From: Planococcus sp. MB-3u-03 | GTDB lineage: Bacteria; Bacillota; Bacilli; Bacillales_A; Planococcaceae | Direction of reading: 5' to 3' | Length of the DNA: 64,000 nt | NCBI RefSeq assembly: GCF_002833405.1 | Contig: NZ_CP025135.1 | Location: forward strand, 291,501 to 355,500 | Part shown: piece by piece, positions 10,236 to 18,300 of the stretch | Layout: every line of letters begins with the position of its first letter | How positions within the stretch are numbered: the stretch's first letter is position 1 | The notes under the pieces: model-generated | What the model was told of the DNA's origin: nothing | The model's input: the letters and a program-made list of their open reading frames with translations, nothing else | Databases searched by the model: none | Made by a program: the position numbers and the translations under genes

Positions 10236-11045
10236 ATGGCACAAGCAAGTTTCGATAATACCGATCTGGCTGATTACAAAGCGAGCGGCGCTTTGGAAGG
10301 GAAAGTGGCGATTGTCACCGGCGCAAGCAGCGGCATCGGGCAAGCGGTCGCGATCGCCTATGCAAAAGAAGGAGCGCGTGTAGTCATCGGCTATCTCGAT
10401 GACGATGAAGGCGCCGAAAAAACCTTGGGCATCATCCAATCCTACGGGGGCGAGGCGCGTGCTCTGGGCGCAGATCTCGGGAAATCCGAGAATTGCGATG
10501 CACTCGTGAACTTTGCGCTCGAAGAGTTCGGCGCGTTGGATATCGTCGTCAACAACGCGGGGTTCCAATATCCGCAAACGTCGCCGCTCGATATCAGCGA
10601 CGAGCAAATGCTGAAAACTTTTGAAATCAAGGCATTTGCGATGTTTTATTTAGTGCGTGCGGCTTTGCCTCATTTGAAAAAAGGGTCGCGCATCATCAAT
10701 ACCGCTTCCATCAATGCCTACCGGGGCCATTCGGATCTCATCGATTATTCAGGGGCAAACGGGGCGATGGTCGCCATGACTCGTTCCTTGGCCAGACGGC
10801 TCGTCCGTGAGGAAATTGCGGTCAACGGCATTGCGCCAGGCCCGATATGGACGCCGCTCATCACGAAAACTTTCGGTGATTTGAACCCGGACGTCGGGTC
10901 TGATTTCGGTGAAGACGTGCCGGCAGGACGCCCGGGACAGCCATATGAACTCGTAAAAGCCTATGTGTTCTTAGCGGATCCGCAAAATTCCTATATGACC
11001 GGGCAATTCTTGCATATGAACGGCGGCGACTATATGTCGACATGA
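10236..11045 (+). CDS. SDR-family oxidoreductase lacking the catalytic lysine
   Basis: Classical short-chain dehydrogenase fold (269 aa), closest in style to the B. subtilis YhdF/YdaD glucose-dehydrogenase-like group. TGASSGIG and NNAG are present, with Ser158 and Tyr171, but the fourth residue after Tyr is Asn175 (codon AAC) in YSGANGA, where the family has YSATKGA. The lysine lowers the Tyr pKa and binds the nicotinamide ribose, so normal activity is doubtful. It follows glgP by 20 bases with its own AGGAGGA site, is probably on the glg transcript, and ends in a terminator. Confidence 0.9.
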   Translation: MAQASFDNTDLADYKASGALEGKVAIVTGASSGIGQAVAIAYAKEGARVVIGYLDDDEGAEKTLGIIQSYGGEARALGADLGKSENCDALVNFALEEFGALDIVVNNAGFQYPQTSPLDISDEQMLKTFEIKAFAMFYLVRAALPHLKKGSRIINTASINAYRGHSDLIDYSGANGAMVAMTRSLARRLVREEIAVNGIAPGPIWTPLITKTFGDLNPDVGSDFGEDVPAGRPGQPYELVKAYVFLADPQNSYMTGQFLHMNGGDYMST

Positions 11046-11072
11046 AAGCACGGGGATAACCCGTGCTTTTTT
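11045..11072 (+). terminator. Rho-independent terminator of the glg operon
   Basis: Ten-base-pair perfect stem AAAGCACGGG / CCCGTGCTTT with a GATAA loop, then a T run. It begins at the last base of the SDR stop codon. Confidence 0.9.
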
Positions 11073-11131
11073 ATATGGAATTTCCGCGTTTTTCGTGAGC
11101 TATGGTAAAATTCGGGTAAGAGGTGGAAAAC

Positions 11132-12217
11132 ATGAAAAAGACAATGTGGCTCGCCGTTTTGCTGCTGGGTTTAATGGGCTGCGTGCCGCTCGGTGAACCG
11201 GCTAACCCGAAACCGGCGGAACCGGAACAGGGCGCAGCGCCAGAACAACCAGGGGGGCTCGCTGTTCATTATATCGATGTCGGCCAAGGGTCCGCCGCGT
11301 ATCTGGAATGGGACGGCTATTCAATGCTGATCGATGCCGGCGATTGGAACGCCAGTGATGTGCTGATGTATTTGGACAAACTGGAAGTCGAAAAAATTGA
11401 TATCGCGGTCGGGACCCATCCGGACGCCGATCATATCGGCCAGTTGGCGCGCGTCATCGAAACTTACGAAGTCGGGGAAGTGTGGATGTCAGGAAACCCG
11501 AGTTCCTCCAATACGTTTATCCGGACGCTGGAAGCGGTCGATGAAGCCGGAATCCCATATGAAGAACCGCGGCGTGGGGACGAATACGAAATCGGGTTGC
11601 TGGAAATCGAAGTACTCCATCCCGAAGAATTGAGCGGCGATACAAATGGCGATTCGCTGTCGTTCCGCATCAGTTACGGGGAGACAGCATTCATCTTTAC
11701 AGGCGATGCAGATATCCAGGCGGAGCAGGAAATGGTCGCCAGCAACTTGCCGCTGGAAGCGGATATTTTGTTGATGGGCCATCATGGCTCCAATACGTCC
11801 ACGGACTTGGAATTTTTACAGGCAGTCGAACCCGATGTGGCGATTTACAGTGCGGGCATTGATAATCCATATGGACATCCTTACGCTGAAGTGCTGGCAT
11901 CAGTGGAAAATGAAGGGGCGGAAGTGTATGGCACTGACGTCAATGGCACAATCGTCGTCGAGACGGATGGACAGGAATATAGCGTCGAAACTGACCGGGA
12001 AGGCATCGCCAAAGAAGGCAGCAACCGCTGTGTGGACATCAATGGAGCCTCAACTGCGGAGCTGTCGGAGCTGACAGGAATCGGAGAAGCATTGGCGGAA
12101 GCGATTATCGATGAGCGTCCGTTTGAAACGCTTGATGACTTGACGCGTGTCAGCGGCATCGGCGAAGGAAAACTTGCCGGATTGAAAGAACAGGGATTAG
12201 CTTGTGTAGGGGAGTGA
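11132..12217 (+). CDS. Secreted lipoprotein: ComEC-like metallo-hydrolase fused to a ComEA-type helix-hairpin-helix
   Basis: 361 aa. A signal peptide ends at a lipobox (LMGC), followed by a Pro/Glu-rich linker. The middle is a metallo-beta-lactamase domain of the ComEC/Rec2 group: His96-Pro-Asp-Ala-Asp-His101, FTGDAD and HHGSNTS. The C-terminal ~60 residues repeat the HhH pattern (LTGIGEALAEAI and VSGIGEGKLAGL), which binds DNA in ComEA. Predicted to act at the outer membrane face, perhaps as a nuclease or phosphodiesterase; that is inference. ATG 11132 is preferred to GTG 11123, which sits in the ribosome site. DUF3006 follows four bases later. Confidence 0.88.
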   Translation: MKKTMWLAVLLLGLMGCVPLGEPANPKPAEPEQGAAPEQPGGLAVHYIDVGQGSAAYLEWDGYSMLIDAGDWNASDVLMYLDKLEVEKIDIAVGTHPDADHIGQLARVIETYEVGEVWMSGNPSSSNTFIRTLEAVDEAGIPYEEPRRGDEYEIGLLEIEVLHPEELSGDTNGDSLSFRISYGETAFIFTGDADIQAEQEMVASNLPLEADILLMGHHGSNTSTDLEFLQAVEPDVAIYSAGIDNPYGHPYAEVLASVENEGAEVYGTDVNGTIVVETDGQEYSVETDREGIAKEGSNRCVDINGASTAELSELTGIGEALAEAIIDERPFETLDDLTRVSGIGEGKLAGLKEQGLACVGE

Positions 12218-12221
12218 GCAG

Positions 12222-12485
12222 ATGAGGGGAGTATTGGATCGTTTTGAAGATGGCGGTGTGGCCGTCATCATCGCAGAACAAGCCGGGCGCGAATTCCATG
12301 TGCCGCTGCGCTATTTACCGGAAGGCAGCAGGCAGGGCATGTGGTTCACGCTGAGCATCGAATCGGGGCGCATCGTGGATATCGAAGCGGATCTCACGCA
12401 GACGAAGGAGCGCATAGGTAAAGCTGAAGAACTGATGGCGCGTTTACGCAGCAAAAACACAGGCAGCCGGTTCAAGCGAAAATGA
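12222..12485 (+). CDS. DUF3006 domain protein
   Basis: 87-aa cytoplasmic protein matching DUF3006 (opening RGVLDRFEDGGVAVII, then PLRYLPEGSRQGMWF), a small beta-rich domain with a basic tail. DUF3006 genes are commonly found directly after secreted ComEC-like hydrolases, as here with a four-base gap. No function is established. The pair ends in a strong two-way terminator. Confidence 0.85.
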   Translation: MRGVLDRFEDGGVAVIIAEQAGREFHVPLRYLPEGSRQGMWFTLSIESGRIVDIEADLTQTKERIGKAEELMARLRSKNTGSRFKRK

Positions 12486-12520
12486 AAAAGCGTATGGAGA
12501 TTTTTTCTCCATACGCTTTT
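12486..12520. terminator. Bidirectional terminator
   Basis: Fifteen-base-pair perfect stem (AAAAGCGTATGGAGA and its complement) around a five-T loop, with A and T runs outside. It serves the DUF3006 gene and the opposing DUF3219 gene. Confidence 0.92.
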
Positions 12521-12533
12521 CTTGTACTTATTT

Positions 12534-12824
12534 TTAAGTGGATGTGAGTTCGGTCAGTTCCAGATGATAGTCCGCTACTTCATTGCCTTTATAGAGATTG
12601 GTCGTATCGGTAAAGTAATTGGAAATGGCAGCGTCGAATTCCTGGCCTTTAGCCGGCAAAGCGACGCGGAAATTCATCTCATATAATAGCACGGCAATGT
12701 CATGGTAGGCATCGCTTGTCACTTTGAAGTCACAGGAGATGTGTCTGCGGCCATCCGCTAAGCTGTGAAGTTCAAGCTGGTCTGTTTCGATTGGGCGGCC
12801 GTTCAATTGAATGATTTCGCTCAT
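12534..12824 (-). CDS. DUF3219 family protein (YkvR-like)
   Basis: 96 aa. Matches the small YkvR/DUF3219 family: the central stretch VTSDAYHDIAVLLYE and the TNLYKG motif near the C-terminus are characteristic. Cytoplasmic, no membrane segment, function unknown. Single gene with an AATGGAGGAATAG ribosome site; convergent with the DUF3006 gene. Confidence 0.82.
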   Translation of the reverse strand: MSEIIQLNGRPIETDQLELHSLADGRRHISCDFKVTSDAYHDIAVLLYEMNFRVALPAKGQEFDAAISNYFTDTTNLYKGNEVADYHLELTELTST

Positions 12825-12932
12825 CGTCTATTCCTCCATTCCGTTTGCTGAAAATTGGCGACCCGATGGGGATAGGCTCATTTTCAAAAAACATTATAGT
12901 AACGGTACCATGAAAAAAACACCAAAGCACAA

Positions 12933-14018
12933 TTATGTGCTTTGGTGTCTGACTTTTTCTGCGCGTGTTTCTTGTCGTTTCGGTTTCTTGATATCGGCAT
13001 AGATCAATGCGCCGACCAGGAACAATCCGAGGTACCCGACGACCGGGTAGAACCAGTTGACGAGTTTCGTGAAGCCGACAAAGCTCAGGATGTATGCAGC
13101 GACTCCGACGATGATGACGAATATGCGGAATTTCGCTGTTCCCATTTCGACAAAACGTGCAGAGAACGAGAACAGCATGCTGACGCCGGTGTTATAGATC
13201 ATGCCGAACAAAATGACCGACATGAAGACGCCAAGTGCTGGTGATAGGTCATCCGCAATTTGCAGCATTGGCATTTCCGCCGTGCCGACAACATCGATTT
13301 TCGAGAAGATCGCCAAATGGCTCAAGATGATCAGGATACCGAGCCCAAGCCCGCCAATCAATCCGCCGCGTGCCGCGATCTTTTCGTCTTTTTCAGTTCC
13401 GCCCATGACGATGGACATGGAAGCGCCGACCGCGATATTGAAGGATACGTAGTTGATGGCGGACAGCCACCAGTTTCCAACCGCGGATTCCTGTTCTTTG
13501 GCGATGGATTCAAGCGCTGAAAACGAACCGTCCATTGTCGTCAGACTATAGGCAGCAAGCGCGATGACTGAGAGAATCAGAAACGGCGTGATGCTTCCGA
13601 TAATATTGATGACTTTTTGGACATTCAACATGATCGTCAAGATGATCAAAGCGGCCATTACGGTGCTGCCAAGAGCGGCTGACCAGCCGAACTGCTGAGA
13701 GAAAATCGAACCGGCTCCGGCAATCATGACGACCCCGACGCCGAATAGCGTTAAAATGATGATGTAATCGACAATCGTGCCGATCAATCGCCCACTGATG
13801 CCGAAAATGGCTTCTTTATGGGAAGTAGTGCGCATGCGGCTACCGAGGCGCGTCAAGCTCATCCCGAGATAAGCGAAAAGTGCGGTGGCGATCACTGCTG
13901 CCACAGTTCCCATCATTCCAAAGCTGGTGAAATACTGCAGGATTTCCTGCCCGGAAGCGAAACCGGCACCGACAATGATTCCGATAAAGGCGCTCCCCAT
14001 TTTGATACTTTTAAACAT
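12933..14018 (-). CDS. YkvI-family integral membrane protein
   Basis: 361-aa hydrophobic protein with about ten membrane segments, opening with GSAFIGIIVGAGFASGQEILQYF, the N-terminal pattern of YkvI proteins and of the APC amino-acid carrier fold (an unwound first helix with GxGxASG). Substrate unknown. The start is ATG 14018 (MFKSIKMG), with GAGGGGGAG upstream; the longer in-frame reading has no ribosome site. A cre-like sequence lies about 70 bases upstream. Confidence 0.82.
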   Translation of the reverse strand: MFKSIKMGSAFIGIIVGAGFASGQEILQYFTSFGMMGTVAAVIATALFAYLGMSLTRLGSRMRTTSHKEAIFGISGRLIGTIVDYIIILTLFGVGVVMIAGAGSIFSQQFGWSAALGSTVMAALIILTIMLNVQKVINIIGSITPFLILSVIALAAYSLTTMDGSFSALESIAKEQESAVGNWWLSAINYVSFNIAVGASMSIVMGGTEKDEKIAARGGLIGGLGLGILIILSHLAIFSKIDVVGTAEMPMLQIADDLSPALGVFMSVILFGMIYNTGVSMLFSFSARFVEMGTAKFRIFVIIVGVAAYILSFVGFTKLVNWFYPVVGYLGLFLVGALIYADIKKPKRQETRAEKVRHQST

Positions 14019-14085
14019 CTTGCTCCCCCTCGTTAAGCGTACGAATTTACTTATTTGAAAATTAAACTTTTTCAAATATAGCAAA

Positions 14086-14101
14086 ATTAAAACGTTTTCA
14101 C
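14086..14101. promoter_or_regulatory. cre-like site upstream of ykvI-type gene
   Basis: ATTAAAACGTTTTCAC fits the Bacillus cre consensus WTGNNARCGNWWWCAW at 14 of 16 positions (mismatches at 3 and 16). It suggests CcpA control of the membrane protein, but the match is imperfect. Confidence 0.4.
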
Positions 14102-14213
14102 AAATCCAATCGGGAAAACAAGAGTATTTTACTAGTTTTTTGAGTCGAGATAGGTAACATAATAATATTCGTGATATAGCATTTTTGGAAAGAAATTAAT
14201 TCAAGGCATAACA

Positions 14214-14246
14214 AAACCCCTCTCGGCAAAATGCCGTGAGGGGTTT
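14214..14246 (-). terminator. Terminator of the YflT-like stress gene
   Basis: Stem AAACCCCTC / GAGGGGTTT with an inner CGGCA/TGCCG helix. It lies just beyond the stop of the minus-strand gene and is followed by TTTTG on that strand. Confidence 0.85.
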
Positions 14247-14255
14247 AGCTGAATA

Positions 14256-14582
14256 TTAATGGTCTTTATTGGCTACAATAACCAATTTGCCTGTGTCGAG
14301 CACTTCTTCGTACTCGTCAGCTTCTTGTTTTGTAAGTCCAGCTGCTTCTAATTTTGCGCGCAATTCATCGCCGCGGGAAGAAGTCATGTTTTTCATGCTG
14401 TCGAGGAAGCCTTGTTCTTTCATGCCAACCGACTCTGTATCAAGTGCTTTTGTGATGTCTTTCGTGCGTTTCGGGTCATGAGCGAAAATATAGATGTCGT
14501 CATGCGTGAACCCTTGTGACTCAAGCTTTTCAATTTCTGCTTTTGCTTGTACTGCGTTTTCAACTGATAGTTTAATTACCAA
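14256..14582 (-). CDS. General stress protein 17M-like (YflT family)
   Basis: 108-aa protein with the YflT/GSP17M domain: GFTHDDIYIFAHDPKRTKDI near the N-terminus, then an acidic helical C-terminus. Cytoplasmic; family members are sigma-B general stress proteins of unknown biochemistry. The start is TTG 14582, seven bases after GGAGGG; no ATG or GTG fits that spacing. A near-consensus sigma-B promoter lies 37-61 bases upstream. Confidence 0.85.
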   Translation of the reverse strand: MVIKLSVENAVQAKAEIEKLESQGFTHDDIYIFAHDPKRTKDITKALDTESVGMKEQGFLDSMKNMTSSRGDELRAKLEAAGLTKQEADEYEEVLDTGKLVIVANKDH

Positions 14583-14618
14583 AACGAATCCCTCCAATAT
14601 TTTCTTCTTACTTCCTAT

Positions 14619-14643
14619 ATACCACATGCCAAAACTCTTAAAC
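14619..14643 (-). promoter_or_regulatory. Sigma-B-type promoter of the YflT-like gene
   Basis: On the minus strand GTTTAA (14643-14638), a 13-base spacer, then TGGTAT (14624-14619). The B. subtilis sigma-B consensus is GTTTAA-N13/14-GGGTAT, so only one base differs. It sits directly ahead of a gene from a sigma-B regulated family. Confidence 0.7.
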
Positions 14644-14697
14644 TATGCGGCGTGTGTTGAAATGATATACTGAGGGAAAATTGGAGGAGTGGTGACA

Positions 14698-15432
14698 ATG
14701 AAGATTACGCCAATCGGGATTTGGGGCGGCTACCCGAATAAAAACGAAGCGACCTGCGCTTATTTGATCGAACAGGACGGCTACCGCTGCTTGCTCGACT
14801 GCGGCAGCGGAGTGGTCGCGGCGGTGCAGAATTATACGGAACTGAAAGACATCGATGCGGTCGTCATCAGCCATTATCACCCGGACCATGTGGCGGATAT
14901 TGGCGTCTTGCAGCATGCGGCGATGGTCGGGATGCAATTGAAGGAATGGGATGTGCCGTTGCCGATATTTGCGCATGATAAAGATGAGCAAGGATTTGCT
15001 GCATTGTCCTATAAAGGCGTAACGGAAGGCCGCGCGATCCAAGTGGGCGACACGCTCGAACTCGGGCCGTTCCAAGTGACCTTCTGTGAGACGGATCATC
15101 CTGTCTACTGCCTGGCGATGCGCTTTACGAACGGAGAGCGGTCAGCGGTCTTCACGGCCGATACGGCATGGAAAGATGAACTCGTGCCGTTTGCAGAATC
15201 AGCTGACCTGCTCGTTGCAGAGTCGAATTTATACGAAAAATACCTCGGCATCATCCAAGGCCATATGAGCGGCAGCCAGGCAGGAACACTCGCCTCGTCC
15301 GCTTCGGCCAAACAGCTGTTGCTGACCCATCTGCCGCAATACGGGGAACTATCCGAAATCCTCGCAGAAGCGAAGAAAACCTACGGCGGCGATGTGTCAT
15401 TCGCTGAAATCGGCAAAAGCTATCAATTGTAA
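14698..15432 (+). CDS. MBL-fold metallo-hydrolase (YhfI-like, RNase Z-related)
   Basis: 244 aa, matching the Bacillus YhfI family of single-domain metallo-beta-lactamase hydrolases related to tRNase Z. The metal motif is His59-Tyr-His61-Pro-Asp63-His64; later ligands are in ETDHPVYC, FTADTAW and LLTHLPQY, where a histidine follows the leucines. No signal peptide. ATG 14698 is chosen, nine bases after GGAGGA. No substrate can be read from sequence. Confidence 0.87.
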   Translation: MKITPIGIWGGYPNKNEATCAYLIEQDGYRCLLDCGSGVVAAVQNYTELKDIDAVVISHYHPDHVADIGVLQHAAMVGMQLKEWDVPLPIFAHDKDEQGFAALSYKGVTEGRAIQVGDTLELGPFQVTFCETDHPVYCLAMRFTNGERSAVFTADTAWKDELVPFAESADLLVAESNLYEKYLGIIQGHMSGSQAGTLASSASAKQLLLTHLPQYGELSEILAEAKKTYGGDVSFAEIGKSYQL

Positions 15433-15509
15433 GTAAAGCAGATAGTTTGAATTTGAAGGAATTTCCTCCTATGCTTAAAGCATCCGAATGGATGAAAGGA
15501 AGTTGACAC

Positions 15510-16529
15510 ATGACACAACAATCAAAAGAGCTTGCGCTTTCCATCCTGGACCTGGTTCCAGTGCGCCAAGGCTATCCGATGCAACAAGCATTCGAAGATA
15601 TGAAAAACCTCGCACGCCATGCCGAACAGCTCGGCTATAAACGGTTTTGGCTGTCCGAGCATCACAATACACCGACGCTCGCGAGTTCCGCGACGTCGAT
15701 TCTCATTTCCAAAGTGCTCGAAGCGACCGATACGATCGAAGTGGGCTCCGGCGGCATCATGCTGCCGAACCACACGCCGCTTGTCGTCGCCGAACAATTC
15801 GGCACGCTTGAGACGATGCATCCGGGACGCGTCAATCTCGGTCTCGGCCGCGCACCGGGCACTGATATGCAAACAGCCCGCGCACTTCGCCGGACGACAC
15901 AGGAAACCGCGTTCCAATTTCCTGAAGATGTCGAAGAGCTGCAGCGCTACCTGGGGCCGCTCGAGGTGCAGGAATCCGTGAAAGCCTATCCAGGCGTAGA
16001 GACGGAAGTGCCGTTATTCATTCTCGGCTCGAGCACATCGAGTGCGGTGCTTGCGGCGAAGCTCGGCTTGCCGTATGCGTTTGCGGCGCATTTCGCCCCG
16101 CAGCAGCTGGAGTCGGCAGTCGCCATCTACCGCAGCCGCTTCGAGCCTTCCGATACATTGTCAGAGCCGTACGTCATCGCTTGCGTGAATGTGGTCGGTG
16201 CCGATAGTGTGGAAGAAGCGGAGCAGCTTTCGACGTCGAGCGACCAGTTTTACTTGAACGTCGTCCGTGGCACGAAAAACCCATTGATGCCGCCTGTCGA
16301 TACGATGGACGGCCGCTGGAGCTATGCAGAAGAAGCGATGGTCAAATCGATGGCGCGCTATACATTCAAGGGGAATGCCGAACAACTGGGAGAACAAATC
16401 GGCCGTTTTGCCGGTGAGTTGCCAATCGATGAATTGATGGCTGTTTCCTATATTTATGATCAGGACAAGCGGGTGCGTTCTTACGAAATCCTGAAACAAG
16501 CGGTATCGAATGCTGTCCGATTGCCATGA
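15510..16529 (+). CDS. LLM-class flavin-dependent oxidoreductase (luciferase-like monooxygenase)
   Basis: 339-aa TIM-barrel flavin enzyme of the bacterial luciferase-like group (YceB/YhbW type). Family landmarks are SEHHNTP near residue 50, [21 protein letters not shown] and the GRAPGTD loop. It uses reduced FMN (F420 is unlikely in this lineage) to oxidise an unknown substrate. GGAAG before ATG 15510. Stand-alone gene 77 bases after the YhfI-like gene. Confidence 0.92.
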   Translation: MTQQSKELALSILDLVPVRQGYPMQQAFEDMKNLARHAEQLGYKRFWLSEHHNTPTLASSATSILISKVLEATDTIEVGSGGIMLPNHTPLVVAEQFGTLETMHPGRVNLGLGRAPGTDMQTARALRRTTQETAFQFPEDVEELQRYLGPLEVQESVKAYPGVETEVPLFILGSSTSSAVLAAKLGLPYAFAAHFAPQQLESAVAIYRSRFEPSDTLSEPYVIACVNVVGADSVEEAEQLSTSSDQFYLNVVRGTKNPLMPPVDTMDGRWSYAEEAMVKSMARYTFKGNAEQLGEQIGRFAGELPIDELMAVSYIYDQDKRVRSYEILKQAVSNAVRLP

Positions 16530-16614
16530 AATGTTCACCTGACCGACGGCAATAGCCGCTCGGCTTCATGTATAATACTAGGGAAACTTGAAGTTTAAAG
16601 GTGGTAATAACGTT

Positions 16615-16893
16615 ATGGACTTTCTCTATTTTCCTGAAGATAAATCAGAATATATTCCGGGAATCATCTCGGTCGTCATCATTTTCATCCTATCGATCCT
16701 GATCGTGCGTCTTTTGATGAAAGCATCGCGGAAGCAAGTCAAAAAATTGAACGAGCAAGGATACCCGGTGATTTACGACCGTGGTGAGATGCTGAAAGAT
16801 TCTGATGAGCAAGCACCAGCAGAACGGCAAACAAATCCGAATACACCGGAAGAGCCGAAAGACACAAACGGCCCGCCGACCAAAAAGCCCTGA
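16615..16893 (+). CDS. Small single-pass membrane protein
   Basis: 92 aa, not recognised. A hydrophobic segment (about residues 15-35, GIISVVIIFILSILIV) is followed by a basic patch and a Pro/Asn/Glu-rich hydrophilic tail. ATG 16615 has AAAGGTGG at the right distance and is preferred to the in-frame upstream ATG. TATAAT at 16571-16576 may be its -10 element. The stop codon lies inside the terminator stem. Confidence 0.75.
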   Translation: MDFLYFPEDKSEYIPGIISVVIIFILSILIVRLLMKASRKQVKKLNEQGYPVIYDRGEMLKDSDEQAPAERQTNPNTPEEPKDTNGPPTKKP

Positions 16894-16909
16894 GGTTTCA
16901 GGGCTTTTT
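16883..16909 (+). terminator. Terminator
   Basis: Stem AAAGCCCTGA / TTCAGGGCTTT with a short GGT loop and T run, overlapping the stop codon of the small membrane protein. Confidence 0.88.
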
Positions 16910-16965
16910 CTAGTTAGTGGAGCGTGTATAGTGAAACAATACTTTAAATGAAAAGAGTTGCCATC

Positions 16966-18255
16966 ATGACAAAAAATTTAGCGGGCGGCTTTCAATGGGC
17001 GATTTTCCTTATCGCTTCATCCATTGCAGCCCCCATCGCCATCGCAAACATCTTCGGCATGGACACTGCCGATACCGCGCTGTTCTTGCAGCGCACCATT
17101 TTCGTCCTCGGTATCGCTTGCCTGATCCAAGCCTTTATCGGCCATCGCTTGCCGATCAATGAAGGGCCGGCTGGCTTATGGTGGGGCGTGTTTATCGTCT
17201 ACGCCGGGCTTGTCGGCGTATTGTATTCAACTGCCGAGGAATCGTTGCAAGTGCTGCAAAGCGGTTTGTTTTATAGCGGTATATTATTCATTGTTTTCGC
17301 CGTGATGGGAGTGGTCGATAAGCTGAAACAGTTTTTCACTCCGACGGTCACCTTTGTCTATTTGCTGCTGCTCGTGCTGCAGATCAGCGAATCGATCATG
17401 AAAGGCCTGTTCGGCATTGCGTCGGAAGGAGATTTAATGGATGTGTGGGTGCTGCTGGCAGCAATTGCCGTCATCCTGATCACTTTCTATTTCATGTTCC
17501 ACCGTTCAGCGTTCATCAGCCGCTATTCAGTACTTCTTTCCGTCGCTTTTGGCTGGCTGTTGTTTTGGGCTATCGGCAAAGCGCCAAGTATTCCAAAGGC
17601 TGATGGGGCATGGGTAACATTCCCGGATATGCTGGTCTTTGGCCCGCTCGTCTTTGACGGAGGGATGCTTGTTACGACCTTGTTCCTGACCGTCTTGCTT
17701 ATCGCCAACATGATGGCTTCGGTCCATGTGATGGAAAGCTTGCTGAAAAATGCCTTTTTGATCCAGACAGAAGATCGCATGAAGCAAGCTTCTGTTGCAT
17801 CCGGCTTGAACCATCTGCTTGCAGGGCTGTTTTCTTCTGTCGGCCCTGTGCCGATTTCCGGTGCAGCGGGATTTGTCAGCGCGACAAGGACTCCGGGACT
17901 GCGCCCGTTTATCGTTGGCGGTGTCATCGTCACGGGCATCAGTTTGTTTCCGCAATTGATGGCCGTGCTCGCTGCCTTGCCGGCTCCGGTTGCCTATGCC
18001 GTCATCTTTGCGATTTTCTCCAAAATGGTGGAAATGGCTTTCAACGCGCTTGAAGCGGAAGAAAATAGTAAACGAGCTTACAAAGTAGCGGCTTTCGGCC
18101 TCATGACAGGGGTCGGTTTGATGTTCATCCCGACGGAAAGCATGGCAGGGTTGCCGTCAGCTGTCGCTGCTATTTTATCAAATGGCCTGATAACAGGGAC
18201 CATCATTGCCATCCTTATTGAACAAGTAATGATGCGGTTCGTGCGGGTAAAATAA
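16966..18255 (+). CDS. Purine/pyrimidine permease-like transporter (NCS2 family)
   Basis: 429-aa polytopic protein (about 12 segments) of the nucleobase-cation symporter-2 type, similar in layout to Bacillus YwdJ. Motifs include the NEGPAGLWWGVF stretch and, in the second half, GLFSSVGPVPISGAAGFVSATR, which corresponds to the family substrate-binding helix. Nucleobase uptake is inferred. ATG 16966, with AAAAGAG upstream, is preferred weakly over ATG 16948, which has no ribosome site. Confidence 0.8.
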   Translation: MTKNLAGGFQWAIFLIASSIAAPIAIANIFGMDTADTALFLQRTIFVLGIACLIQAFIGHRLPINEGPAGLWWGVFIVYAGLVGVLYSTAEESLQVLQSGLFYSGILFIVFAVMGVVDKLKQFFTPTVTFVYLLLLVLQISESIMKGLFGIASEGDLMDVWVLLAAIAVILITFYFMFHRSAFISRYSVLLSVAFGWLLFWAIGKAPSIPKADGAWVTFPDMLVFGPLVFDGGMLVTTLFLTVLLIANMMASVHVMESLLKNAFLIQTEDRMKQASVASGLNHLLAGLFSSVGPVPISGAAGFVSATRTPGLRPFIVGGVIVTGISLFPQLMAVLAALPAPVAYAVIFAIFSKMVEMAFNALEAEENSKRAYKVAAFGLMTGVGLMFIPTESMAGLPSAVAAILSNGLITGTIIAILIEQVMMRFVRVK

Positions 18256-18297
18256 AAACAGGCGGCATAAAGGGAAATCCTTTATGCCGCCTGTTTT
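18255..18297. terminator. Bidirectional terminator
   Basis: Nineteen-base-pair perfect stem (AAAACAGGCGGCATAAAGG and its complement) with a GAAAT loop between the convergent permease and pepF genes. Confidence 0.93.
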
Positions 18298-18300
18298 CTA

